Of a DNA stretch of 64,000 nucleotides, positions 23,368-36,600 are shown one piece after another. The stretch spans positions 31,962 to 95,961 of the forward strand of contig JAYMFD010002303.1 in assembly GCA_035771175.1 (NCBI GenBank). Direction: 5' to 3'. Positions within the stretch are counted from its first letter, which is position 1; each line of letters starts with the position of its first letter. The position numbers were made by a program, and so were the translations under genes. The notes beneath the pieces were generated by a model, which worked only from the letters and a program-made list of their open reading frames with translations, was not told the origin of the DNA and made no database searches. Source of the stretch: Paratinospora sagittata (Eukaryota > Streptophyta > Magnoliopsida > Ranunculales > Menispermaceae).

Positions 23368-25158
23368 TTGGGGGTCAAAAATTCACCGGGATATTGGAAC
23401 GGAGTTCCATCTATTTCGGGGGTTCCTAGAAGGATATTAGGACTCGCTCAAAGAGTTGGTGGAGAAAGCAATCTGGTGGATTGGTCGCGATTGCCTCAAA
23501 CACTTTTTCTAAGTATATTTAGTTCATTTAAACCAAAATTTAGATTCGGGGGTCAAAAATTCAACGGGATATTGGAACGGAGTTCCATTTATTTCGGGGG
23601 TTCCTAGAAGGATATTGGGACTCGCTCAAAGAGTTGGTGGAGAAAGCAATTTGGTGGATTGGTCGCGATTGCCTCAAACAAATTTACTAAATAAATTTAA
23701 TTCATTTAAACCAAAATTTGAGATGTAGGGGTAAAAAATTAATCGGGATATTGGAATGGAGTTCCATTTATTCTGGGGGGTTGCTAGAAGGATATTGGGA
23801 GTCGCTAAAAGAGTAGGTGGAGAAAGCAATCCGGTGGATTGGTCGCGATTGCCTCAAACACATTTTCTAAGTTAATTTAGTTCATTTAAACGAAAATTTG
23901 AGATTTAGGGGTCAAAATATCATCGGGATATTGGAACGGAGTTCCATCTATTCTGGGGTTTGCTTAAAGGATATTGGGACTCGCTCAAGGAGTAGGCGGA
24001 AAAAACAATCCGGTGGATTGGTCGCGCTTGCCTCAAACACTTTTTCTAAGTATATTTAGTTCATTTAAACCCAAATTTTAGATTTGGGGGTCAAAAATTC
24101 ACCGGGATATTGGAACGGAGTTCCATCTATTTCGGGGGTTCCTAAAAGGATATTGGGACTCGCTCAAAGAGTTGGTGGAGAAAGCAATCTGGTGGATTGG
24201 TCGCGATTACCTCAAACAAATTTTCTAACTAAATTTAGTTCATTTAAACCAAAATTTGAGATTTAGGGGTCAAAAATTCATCGGGATATTGGAACGGAGT
24301 TCCATCTATTCTGGGGTTTGCTTGAAGGATATTGGGACTCGCTCAAGGAGTAGGCGGAAAAAACAATCCGGTGGATTGGTCGCGATTGCCTCAAACACTT
24401 TTTCTAAGTATATTTAGTTCATTTAAACCCAAATTTTAGATTTGGGGGTCAAAAATTCACCGGGATATTGGAACGGAGTTCCATCTATTTCGGGGGTTCC
24501 TAGAAGGATATTGGGACTCGCACAAAGACTTGGTGGAGAAAGCAATATGGTGGATTGGTCGCGATTGCCTCAAACACTTTTTCTGATTATATTTAGTTCA
24601 TTTAAACCAAAATTTAGATTTGGGGGTCACAAATTCAACGGGATATTGGAACGTAGTTCCGTCTATTTCGGGGGTTCCTAGAAGGATATTGGGACTCGCT
24701 CAAAGAGTTGGTGGAGAAAGCAATATGGTGGATTGGTCGCGATTGCCTCAAAGAAATTTTCTAAATAAATTTAATTCATTTAAACCAAAATTTGAGATTT
24801 AGGGGTAAAAAATTCATCGGGATATTGGAATGGAGTTCCATTTATTCTGGGGGGTTGCTAGAAGGATATTGGGACTCGCTAAAAGAGTAGGTGGAGAAAG
24901 CAATCCGGTGGATTGGTCGCAATTGCCTCAAACACATTTTCTAAGTTAATTTAGTTCATTTAAACCAAAATTTGAGATTTAGGGGTCAAAAATTCATCGG
25001 GATATTGGAACGGAGTTCCATCGATTTTGGGGGTTGCTTGAAGGATATTGGGACTCGCTCCAGGAGTAGGCGGAAAAAGCAATCCGGTGGATTGGTCGCG
25101 ATTGCCTCAAAACACTTTTTCTAAGTATATTTAGTTCATTTAAACCAAAATTTTAGAT
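23368..25158 (+). repeat. Decamer HOR, copy B (~1790 bp)
   Basis: Ten monomers in the same order as copy A. It differs at scattered sites, for example AAATAAATTT for AAATGAATTT near 23690, GGTCACAAATTC near 24633, and CTGATTATATTT near 24583. Its last monomer has an extra A in CCTCAAAACAC near 25107. Confidence 0.9.
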
Positions 25159-26946
25159 TTGGGGTCAAAAATTCACCGGGATATTCGAACGGAGTTCCAT
25201 CTATTTCGGGGGTTCCTAGAAGGATATTAGGACTCGCTCAAAAAGTTGGTGGAGAAAGCAATCTGGTGGATTGGTCGCGATTGCCTCAAACACTTTTTCT
25301 AAGTATATTTAGTTCATTTAAACCAAAATTTAGATTCGGGGGTCGAAAATTCGACGGGATATTGGAACGGAGTTCTATTTATTTCGGGGGTTCCTAGTAG
25401 GATATTGGGACTCGCTCAAAGAGTTGGTGGAGAAAGCAATTTGGTGGATTGGTCGCGATTGCCTCAAACAAATTTACTAAATGAATTTAATTCATTTAAA
25501 CCAAAATTTGAGATTTAGGGGTAAAAAATTAATCGGGATATTGGAACGGAGTTCCATTTATTCTGGGGGGTTGCTAGAAGGATATTGGGAGTCGCTAAAA
25601 GAGTAGGTGGAGAAAGCAATCCGGTGGATTGGTCGCGATTGCCTCAAACACATTTTCTAAGTTAATTTAGTTCATTTAAACGAAAATTTGAGATTTAGGG
25701 GTCAAAATATCATCGGGATATTGGAACGGAGTTCCATCTATTCTGGGGTTTGCTTAAAGGATCTTGGGACTCGCTCAAGGAGTAGGCGGAAAAACAATCC
25801 GGTGGATTGGTCGCGATTGCCTCAAACACTTTTTCTAAGTATATTTAGTTCATTTAAACCCAAATTTTAGATTTGGGGGTCAAAAATTCACCGGGATATT
25901 GGAACGGAGTTCCATCTATTTCGGGGGTTCCTAGAAGGATATTGGGACTCGCTCAAAGAGTTGGTGGAGAAAGCAATCTGGTGGATTGGTCGTGATTACC
26001 TCAAACAAATTTTCTAACTAAATTTAGTTCATTTAAACCAAAATTTGAGATTTAGGGGTCAAAAATTCGTCGGGATATTGGAACGGAGTTCCATCTATTC
26101 TGGGGTTTGCTTGAAGGATATTGGGACTCGCTCAAGGAGTAGGCGGAAAAAACAATTCGGTGGATTGGTCGCGATTGCCTCAAACACTTTTTCTAAGTAT
26201 ATTTAGTTCATTTAAACCCAAATTTTAGATTTGGGGGTCAAAAATTCACTGGGATATTGGAACGGAGTTCCATCTATTTCGGGGGTTCCTAGAAGGATAT
26301 TGGGACTCGCACAAAGACTTGGTGGAGAAAGCAATCCGGTGGATTGGTCGCGATTGCCTCAAACACTTTTTCTAAGTATATTTAGTTCATTTAAACCAAA
26401 ATTTAGATTTGGGGGTGACAAATTCAACGGGATATTGGAACGTAGTTCCGTCTATTTCGGGGGTTCCTAGAAGGATATTGGGACTCGCTCAAAGAGTTGG
26501 TGGAGAAAGCAATCTGTTGGATTGGTCGCGATTGCCTCAAAGAAATTTTCTAAATAAATTTAATTCATTTAAACTAAAATTTGAGATTTAGGGGTAAAAA
26601 ATTCATCGGGATATTGGAATGGAGTTCCATTTATTCTGGGGGGTTGCTAGAAGGATATTGGGACTCGCTAAAAGAGTAGGTGGAGAAAGCAATCCGGTGG
26701 ATTGGTCGCGATTGCCTCAAACACATTTTCTAAGTTAATTTAGTTCATTTAAACCAAAATTTGAGATTTAGGAGTCAAAAATTCATCGGGATATTGGAAC
26801 GGAGTTCCATCGATTTTGGGGGTTGCTTGAAGGATATTGGGACTCGCTCCAGGAGTAGGCGGAAAAAGCAATCCGGTGGATTGGTCGCGATTGCCTCAAA
26901 CACTTTTTCTAAGTATATTTAGTTCATTTAAACCAAAATTTTAGAT
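25159..26946 (+). repeat. Decamer HOR, copy C (~1788 bp)
   Basis: The third decamer. It opens with GATTTGGGGTC, one G shorter than the other copies, which alone removes the short open frame seen at this position in A, B and D. It also carries GGTCGAAAATTCGACGGG near 25342 and GGATCTTGGG near 25761. The order of monomers is otherwise as in copy A, and the landmark at 26231 is 1789 bp after 24442. Confidence 0.88.
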
Positions 26947-29273
26947 TTGGGGGTCAAAAATTCACCGGGATATTCGAACGGAGTTCCATCTATTTCGGGG
27001 GTTCCTAGAAGGATATTAGGACTCGCTCAAAGAGTTGGTGGAGAAAGCAATCTGGTGGATTGGTCGCGATTGCCTCAAACACTTTTTCTAAGTATATTTA
27101 GTTTATTTAAACCAAAATTTAGATTCGGGGGTCAAAAATTCAACGGGATATTGGAACGGAGTTCCATTTATTTCGGGGGTTCCTAGAAGGATATTGGGAC
27201 TCGCTCAAAGAGTTGGTGGAGAAAGCAATTTGGTGGATTGGTCGCGATTGCCTCAAACAAATTTACTAAATGAATTTAATTCATTTAAACCAAAATTTGA
27301 GATTTAGGGGTAAAAAATTAATCGGGATATTGGAATGGAGTTCCATTTATTCTGGGGGGTTGCTAGAAGGATATTGGGAGTCGCTAAAAGAGTAGGTGGA
27401 GAAAGCAATCCGGTGGATTGGTCGCGATTGCCTCAAACACATTTTCTAAGTTAATTTAGTTCATTTAAACGAAAATTTGAGATTTAGGGGTCAAAATATC
27501 ATCGGGATATTGGAACGGAGTTCCATCTATTCTGGGGTTTGCATAAAGGATATTGGGACTCGCTCAAGGAGTAGGCGGAAAAAACAATCCGGTGGATTGG
27601 TCGCGATTGCCTCAAACACTTTTTTTAAGTATATTTAGTTCATTTAAACCCAAATTTTAGATTTGGGGGTCAAAAATTCACCGGGATATTGGAACGGAGT
27701 TCCATCTATTTCGGGGGTTCCTAGAAGGATATTGGGACTCGCTCAAAGAGTTGGTGGAGAAAGCAACCTGGTGGATTGGTCGCGATTACCTCAAACAAAT
27801 TTTCTAACTATATTTAGTTCATTTAAACCAAAATTTGAGATTTAGGGGTCAAAAATTCATCGGGATATTGGAACGGAGTTCCATCTATTCTGGGGTTTGC
27901 TTGAAGGATATTGGGACTCGCTCAAGGAGTAGGCGGAAAAAACAATCCGGTGGATTCGTCGCGATTGCCTCAAACACATTTTCTAAGTTAATTTAGTTCA
28001 TTTAAACGAAAATTTGAGATTTAGGGGTCAAAATATCATCGGGATATTGAAACGGAGTTCCATCTATTCTGGGGTTTGCTTGAAGGATATTGGGACTCGC
28101 TCAAGGAATAGGCGGAAAAAACAATCCGGTGGATTGGTCGCGATTGCCTCAAACACTTTTTCTAAGTATATTTAGTTCATTTAAACCCAAATTTTAGATT
28201 TGGGGGTCAAAAATTCACCGGGATATTGGAACGGAGTTCCATCTATTTCGGGGGTTCCTAGAAGGATATTGGGACTCGCTCAAAGAGTTGGTGGAGAAAG
28301 CAATCTGGTGGATTGGTCGCGATTACCTCAAACAAATTTTCTAACTAAATTTAGTTCATTTAAACCAAAATTTGAGATTTAGGGGTCAAAAATTCATCGG
28401 GATATTGGAACGGAGTTCCATCTATTCTGGGGTTTGCTTGAAGGATATTGGGACTCGCTCAAGGAGTAGGCGGAAAAAACAATCCGGTGGATTGGTCGCG
28501 ATTGCCTCAAACACTTTTTCTAAGTATATTTAGTTCATTTAAACCCAAATTTTAGATTTGGGGGTCAAAAATTCACCGGGATATTGGAACGGAGTTCCAT
28601 CTATTTCGGGGGTTCCTAGAAGGATATTTGGACTCGCACAAAGACTTGGTGGAGAAAGCAATCCGGTGGATTGGTCGCGATTGCCTCAAACACTTTTTCT
28701 AAGTATATTTAGTTCATTTAAACCAAAATTTAGATTTGGGGGTCACAAATTCAACGGGATATTGGAACGTAGTTCCGTCTATTTCGGGGGTTCCTAGAAG
28801 GATATTGGGACTCGCTCAAAGAGTTGGTGGAGAAAGCAATCTGTTGGATTGGTCGCGATTGCCTCAAAGAAATTTTCTAAATAAATTTAATTCATTTAAA
28901 CCAAAATTTGAGATTTAGGGGTAAAAAATTCATCGGGATATTGGAATGGAGTTCCATTTATTCTGGGGGGTTGCTAGAAGGATATTGGGACTCGCTAAAA
29001 GAGTAGGTGGAGAAAGTTGTCCGATGGATTGGTCGCGATTGCCTCAAACACATTTTCTAAGTTAATTTAGTTCATTTAAACCAAAATTTGAGATTTAGGA
29101 GTCCAAAATTCATCGGGATATTGGAACGGAGTTCCATCGATTTTGGGGGTTGCTTGAAGGATATTGGGACTCGCTCCAGGAGTAGGCGGAAAAAGCAATC
29201 CGGTGGATTGGTCGCGATTGCCTCAAACACTTTTTCTAAGTATATTTAGTTCATTTAAACCAAAATTTCAGAT
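26947..29273 (+). repeat. Decamer HOR, copy D, expanded to 13 monomers (2327 bp)
   Basis: Landmark spacing to the next copy rises from 1790 to 2327 bp. The extra 537 bp is a three-monomer duplication: the monomer at 27663 recurs at 28200 with CAAAATATCATCGG and GATTACCTC variants on either side. Near 29011 the variant AAGTTGTCCGATGG appears; it marks the start of the next duplication. Confidence 0.88.
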
Positions 29274-31337
29274 TTGGGGGTCAAAAATTCACCGGGATAT
29301 TGGAACGGAGTTCCATCTATTTCGGGGGTTCCTAGAAGGATATTAGGACTCGCTCAAAGAGTTGGTGGAAAAAGCAATCTGGTGGATTGGTCGCGATTGC
29401 CTCAAACACTTTTTCTAAGTATATTTAGTTCATTTAAACCAAAATTTAGATTCGGGGGTCAAAAATTCAACGGGATATTGGAACGGAGTTCCATTTATTT
29501 CGGGGGTTCCTAGAAGGATATTGGGACTCGCTCAAAGAGTTGGTGGAGAAAGCAATTTGGTGGATTGGTCGCGATTGCCTCAAACAAATTTACTAAATGA
29601 ATTTAATTCATTTAAACCAAAATTTGAGATTTAGGGGTAAAAAATTAATCGGGATATTGGAACGGAGTTCCATTTATTCTGGGGGGTTGCTAGAACGATA
29701 TTGGGAGTCGCTAAAAGAGTAGGTGGAGAAAGCAATCCGGTGGATTGGTCGCGATTGCCTCAAACACATTTTCTAAGTTAATTTAGTTCATTTAAACGAA
29801 AATTTGAGATTTAGGGGTCAAAATATCATCGGAATATTGGAACGGAGTTCCATCTATTCTGGGGTTTGCTTGAAGGATATTGGGACTCGCTCAAGGAGTA
29901 GGCGGAAAAAACAATCCGGTGGATTGGTCGCGATTGCCTCAAACACTTTTTCTAAGTATATTTAGTTCATTTAAACCCAAATTTTAGATTTGGGGGTCAA
30001 AAATTCACCGGGATATTGGAACGGAGTTCCATCTATTTCGGGGGTTCCTAGAAGGATATTGGGACTCGCTCAAAGAGTTGGTGGAGAAAGCAATCTGGTG
30101 GATTGGTCGCGATTACCTCAAACAAATTTTCTAACTAAATTTAGTTCATTTAAACCAAAATTTGAGATTTAGGGGTCAAAAATTCATTGGGATATTGGAA
30201 CGGAGTTCCATCTATTCTGGGGTTTGCTTGAAGGATATTGGGACTCGCTCAAGGAGTAGGCGGAAAAAACAATCCGGTGGATTGGTCGCGATTGCCTCAA
30301 ACACTTTTTCTAAGTATATTTAGTTCATTTAAACCAAAATTTAGATTTGGGGGTCACAAATTCAACGGGATATTGGAACGTAGTTCCGTCTATTTCGGGG
30401 GTTCCTAGAAGGATATTGGGACTCGCGCAAAGAGTTGGTGGAGAAAGCAATCTGTTGGATTGGTCGCGATTGCCTCAAAGAAATTTTCTAAATAAATTTA
30501 ATTCATTTAAACCAAAATTTGAGATTTAGGGGTAAAAAATTCATCGGGATATTGGAATGGAGTTCCATTTATTCTGGGGGGTTGCTAGAAGGATATTGGG
30601 ACTCGCTAAAAGAGTAGGTGGAGAAAGCAGTCCGGTGGATTGGTCGCGATTGCCTCAAACACATTTTCTAAGTTAATTTAGTTCATTTAAACCAAAATTT
30701 GAGATTTAGGAGTCAAAAATTCATCGGGATATTGGAACGGAGTTCCATCGATTTTGGGGGTTGCTTGAAGGATATTGGGACTCGCTCCAGTTGTAGGCGG
30801 AAAAAGCAATCCGGTGGATTGGTCGCGATTGCCTCAAACACTTTTTCTAAGTATATTTAGTTCATTTAAACCAAAATTTTAGATTTGGGGGTCAAAAATT
30901 CACCGGGATATTGGAACGGAGTTCCATCTATTTCGGGGGTTCCTAGAAGGATATTAGGACTCGCTCAAAGAGTTGGTGGAGAAAGCAATCTGGTGGATTG
31001 GTCGCGATTGCCTCAAACACTTTTTCTAAGTATATTTAGTTCATTTAAACCAAAATTTAGATTCGGGGGTCAAAAATTCAACGGGATATTGGAACGGAGT
31101 TCCATTTATTTCGGGGGTTCATAGAAGGATATTGGGACTCGCTCAAAGAGTTGGTGGAGAAAGCAATTTGGTGGATTGGTCGCGATTGCCTCAAACAAAT
31201 TTACTAAATGAATTTAATTCATTTAAACCAAAATTTGAGATTTAGGGGTAAAAAATTAATGGGGATATTGGAACGGAGTTCCATTTATTCTGGGGGGTTG
31301 CTAGAACGATATTGGGAGTCGCTAAAAGAGTAGGTGG
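29011..31337 (+). repeat. 2327-bp tandem duplication, copy 1 (13 monomers)
   Basis: The private sequence AGAAAGTTGTCCGATGG at 29011 recurs at 31338. It contains a 9-monomer decamer derivative (29274-30884, 1611 bp, one monomer lost between 29990 and 30347) plus a 4-monomer remnant. Landmarks 29164, 29274, 29990, 30347 and 30885 all recur exactly 2327 bp later. Confidence 0.9.
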
Positions 31338-33664
31338 AGAAAGTTGTCCGATGGATTGGTCGCGATTGCCTCAAACACATTTTCTAAGTTAATTTAGTTC
31401 ATTTAAACCAAAATTTGAGATTTAGGAGTCCAAAATTCATCGGGATATTGGAACGGAGTTCCATCGATTTTGGGGGTTGCTTGAAGGATATTGGGACTCG
31501 CTCCAGGAGTAGGCGGAAAAAGCAATCCGGTGGATTGGTCGCGATTGCCTCAAACACTTTTTCTAAGTATATTTAGTTCATTTAAACCAAAATTTCAGAT
31601 TTGGGGGTCAAAAATTCACCGGGATATTGGAACGGAGTTCCATCTATTTCGGGGGTTCCTAGAAGGATATTAGGACTCGCTCAAAGAGTTGGTGGAAAAA
31701 GCAATCTGGTGGATTGGTCGCGATTGCCTCAAACACTTTTTCTAAGTATATTTAGTTCATTTAAACCAAAATTTAGATTCGGGGGTCAAAAATTCAACGG
31801 GATATTGGAACGGAGTTCCATTTATTTCGGGGGTTCCTAGAAGGATATTGGGACTCGCTCAAAGAGTTGGTGGAGAAAGCAATTTGGTGGATTGGTCGCG
31901 ATTGCCTCAAACAAATTTACTAAATGAATTTAATTCATTTAAACCAAAATTTGAGATTTAGGGGTAAAAAATTAATCGGGATATTGGAACGGAGTTCCAT
32001 TTATTCTGGGGGGTTGCTAGAACGATATTGGGAGTCGCTAAAAGAGTAGGTGGAGAAAGCAATCCGGTGGATTGGTCGCGATTGCCTCAAACACATTTTC
32101 TAAGTTAATTTAGTTCATTTAAACGAAAATTTGAGATTTAGGGGTCAAAATATCATCGGAATATTGGAACGGAGTTCCATCTATTCTGGGGTTTGCTTGA
32201 AGGATATTGGGACTCGCTCAAGGAGTAGGCGGAAAAAACAATCCGGTGGATTGGTCGCGATTGCCTCAAACACTTTTTCTAAGTATATTTAGTTCATTTA
32301 AACCCAAATTTTAGATTTGGGGGTCAAAAATTCACCGGGATATTGGAACGGAGTTCCATCTATTTCGGGGGTTCCTAGAAGGATATTGGGACTCGCTCAA
32401 AGAGTTGGTGGAGAAAGCAATCTGGTGGATTGGTCGCGATTACCTCAAACAAATTTTCTAACTAAATTTAGTTCATTTAAACCAAAATTTGAGATTTAGG
32501 GGTCAAAAATTCATTGGGATATTGGAACGGAGTTCCATCTATTCTGGGGTTTGCTTGAAGGATATTGGGACTCGCTCAAGGAGTAGGCGGAAAAAACAAT
32601 CCGGTGGATTGGTCGCGATTGCCTCAAACACTTTTTCTAAGTATATTTAGTTCATTTAAACCAAAATTTAGATTTGGGGGTCACAAATTCAACGGGATAT
32701 TGGAACGTAGTTCCGTCTATTTCGGGGGTTCCTAGAAGGATATTGGGACTCGCGCAAAGAGTTGGTGGAGAAAGCAATCTGTTGGATTGGTCGCGATTGC
32801 CTCAAAGAAATTTTCTAAATAAATTTAATTCATTTAAACCAAAATTTGAGATTTAGGGGTAAAAAATTCATCGGGATATTGGAATGGAGTTCCATTTATT
32901 CTGGGGGGTTGCTAGAAGGATATTGGGACTCGCTAAAAGAGTAGGTGGAGAAAGCAGTCCGGTGGATTGGTCGCGATTGCCTCAAACACATTTTCTAAGT
33001 TAATTTAGTTCATTTAAACCAAAATTTGAGATTTAGGAGTCAAAAATTCATCGGGATATTGGAACGGAGTTCCATCGATTTTGGGGGTTGCTTGAAGGAT
33101 ATTGGGACTCGCTCCAGTTGTAGGCGGAAAAAGCAATCCGGTGGATTGGTCGCGATTGCCTCAAACACTTTTTCTAAGTATATTTAGTTCATTTAAACCA
33201 AAATTTTAGATTTGGGGGTCAAAAATTCACCGGGATATTGGAACGGAGTTCCATCTATTTCGGGGGTTCCTAGAAGGATATTAGGACTCGCTCAAAGAGT
33301 TGGTGGAGAAAGCAATCTGGTGGATTGGTCGCGATTGCCTCAAACACTTTTTCTAAGTATATTTAGTTCATTTAAACCAAAATTTAGATTCGGGGGTCAA
33401 AAATTCAACGGGATATTGGAACGGAGTTCCATTTATTTCGGGGGTTCATAGAAGGATATTGGGACTCGCTCAAAGAGTTGGTGGAGAAAGCAATTTGGTG
33501 GATTGGTCGCGATTGCCTCAAACAAATTTACTAAATGAATTTAATTCATTTAAACCAAAATTTGAGATTTAGGGGTAAAAAATTAATGGGGATATTGGAA
33601 CGGAGTTCCATTTATTCTGGGGGGTTGCTAGAACGATATTGGGAGTCGCTAAAAGAGTAGGTGG
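31338..33664 (+). repeat. 2327-bp tandem duplication, copy 2
   Basis: Essentially identical to 29011-31337, including shared private changes such as GGGGTTCATAGAAGG (31114 and 33441), AATGGGGATATTGG (31258 and 33585), TTGCTAGAACGATATTGG and CTCCAGTTGTAGGCGG. It ends where GAGAAAGCAATCCGG replaces AAGTTGTCCG at 33665. It overlaps the start of the macro-HOR annotated from 33212. Confidence 0.9.
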
Positions 33665-36600
33665 AGAAAGCAATCCGGTGGATTGGTCGCGATTGCCTCA
33701 AACACATTTTCTAAGTTAATTTAGTTCATTTAAACGAAAATTTGAGATTTAGGGGTCAAAATATCATCGGGATATTGGAACGGAGTTCCATCTATTCTGG
33801 GGTTTGCTTGAAGGATATTGGGACTCGCTCAAGGAGTAGGCAAAAAAAGCAATCCGGTGGATTGGTCGCGATTGCCTCAAACACTTTTTCTAAGTATATT
33901 TAGTTCATTTAAACCCAAATATTAGATTTGGGGGTCAAAAATTCACCGGGATATTGGAACGGAGTTCCATCTATTCCGGGGGTTCCTAGAAGGATATTAG
34001 GACTCGCTTAAAGAGTTGGTGGAGAAAGCAATATGGTGGATTGGTCGCGATTGCCTCAAACACATTTCCTAAGTAAATTAAGTTCATTTAAACGAAAATT
34101 TGACATTTAGGGGTCAAAAATTCATCGGGATATTGGAACGGAGTTCCATCTATTCTGAGGGGTTGCTAGAAGGATATTGGGACTCGCTTAAAGAGTAGGT
34201 GGAGAAAGCAATACGGTGGATTGGTCGCGATTGCCTTAAAAACATTCTCTAAGTAAATTTAGTTCATTTAAACCAAAATTTGAGATTTAGGGGTCAAAAA
34301 TTCGTCGTGATATTGGAACGGAGTTCCATCTATTCCGGGGGTTCCTAGAAGGATATTGGGACTCGCTCAAAGAGTTGGTGGAGAAAGCAATCTGGTGGAT
34401 TGGTCGCGATTGCCTCAAACAAATTTTTTAAGTAAATTTTATTCATTTAAACCAAAATTTGAGATTTAGGGGTCAAAAATTCATCGGGATATTGGAACGG
34501 AGTTCCATTTATTCTGGGGGGTTTGCTAGAAGGATATTGGGACTCGCTAAAAGAGTAGGTGGAGAAAGCAAGCCGGTGGATTGGTCGCGATTGCCTCAAA
34601 CACATTTTCTAAGTTAATTTAGTTCATTTAAACTAAAATTTGAGATTTAGGGGTCAAAAATTCATCGGGATATTGGAACGGAGTTCCATCTATTCTAGGG
34701 GTTGCTTGGAGGATATTGGGACTCGCTCAAGGAGTAGGCAAAAAAAGCAATCCGGTGGATTGGTCGCGATTGCCTCAAACACTTTTTCTAAGTATATTTA
34801 GTTCATTTAAACCCAAATATTAGATTTGGGGGTCAAAAATTCACCGGGATATTGGAACGGAGTTCCATCTATTCCGGGGGTTCCTAGAAGGATATTAGGA
34901 CTCGCACAAAGAGTTGGTGGAGAAAGCAATATGGTGGATTGGTCGCGATTGCCGCAAACACATTTTCTAAGTAAATTAAGTTCATTTAAACGAAAATTTG
35001 AGATTTAGGGGTCAAAAATTCATCGGGATATTGGAACGGAGCTCCATCTATTCTGAGGGGTTGCTAGAAGGATATTGGGACTCGCTCAAAGAGTAGGTGG
35101 AGAAAGCAATACGGTGGATTGGTCGCGAGTGCCTCAAACACATTTTCTAAGTAAATTTAGTTCATTTAAACCAAAATTTGAGATTTAATGGTCAAAAATT
35201 CATCGGGATATTGAAACGGTGTTCCATCTATTCTGGGGGTACCTTGAAGGATATTGGGACTTGCTTAAGGAGTTGGTAGAAAAAGCAATCTGGTGGATTG
35301 GTCGCGATTGCCTCAAACACTTTTTCTAAGTAAATTTAATTCATTTAAACCAAAATTTAGATTTGGGGGTAAAAAATTCCCTGGGATATTGGACCGGAGT
35401 TCCATCTATTCTGGGGGTTGCTAGAAGGATATTGGGACTCGCTTAAAGAGTACGTGGAGAAAGCAATCAGGTGGATTGGTCGCGATTGCCTTAAACACAT
35501 TTTCTAAGTAAATTTAGTTCATTTAAACCAAAATTTGAGATTTAGGGGTCCAAAATTCATCGGGATATTGGAACGAAGTTCCTTCTATTCCGGGGGTTCC
35601 TAGAAGGATATTGGGACTCGCTTAAGAAGTTGGTGGAAAAAGCAATCCGGTGGATCGGTCGCGTTTGCCTCAAACACATTTTCTAAATAAGTTTAATTCA
35701 TTTAAACCAAGATTTTAGAGTTGGGGGTCAAAAGTTCACCGGGATATTGGTACGGAGTTTCATCTATTCCGGTGGTTAATAGAAGGATATTGGGACTCGC
35801 ACAAAGACTTGGTGGAGAAAACAATCCGGTGGATTGGTCGCGATTGCCTCAAACACATTTTCTAAGTAAATTTAGTTCATTTAAACCAAAATTTGAGATT
35901 TATGGTTCAAAAATTCATCGGGATATTGGAACCGAGTTCCATCCATTCTGGGGGTTGCTTGAAGGATATTGAGACTCGCTCAAGGAGTAGGCGGAAAAAG
36001 CAATCCGGTGGATTGGTCGCGATTGCCTCAAACACTTTTTCTAAGTAAATTTAGTTCATTTAAACCCAAATTTTAGATTTGTGGGTCAAAAATTCACCAG
36101 GATATTGGAACGGAGTTCCATCTATTCCGGGGGTTCCTAGTAGGATATTAGGACTCGCTCAAAGAGTTGGTGGAGAAAGCAATCTGGTGGATTGGTCGCG
36201 ATTGCCTCAAACACATTTTCTTAGTAAATTTAGTTCATTTAAACCAAAATTTGAGATTTAGGGGTCAAAAATTCATCGGGATATTGGAACAAAGTTCCAT
36301 CTATTCTGGGGGGTTGTTTGAAGGATATTGGGACTCGCTCAAGGAGTTGGTGGACAAAGCAATCCGGTGGATTGGTCGCGATTGCCTCAAACACTTTTTC
36401 TAAGTATATTTAGTTCATTTAAACCAAAATTTAGATTCGGGGGTCAAAAATTCAACGGGATATTGGAACGGAGTTCCATTTATTTCGGGGGTTCCTAGAA
36501 GGATATTGGGACTCGCTCAAAGAGTTGGTGGAGAAAGCAATTTGGTGGATTGGTCGCGATTGCCTCAAACAAATTTACTAAATGAATTTAATTCATTTAT

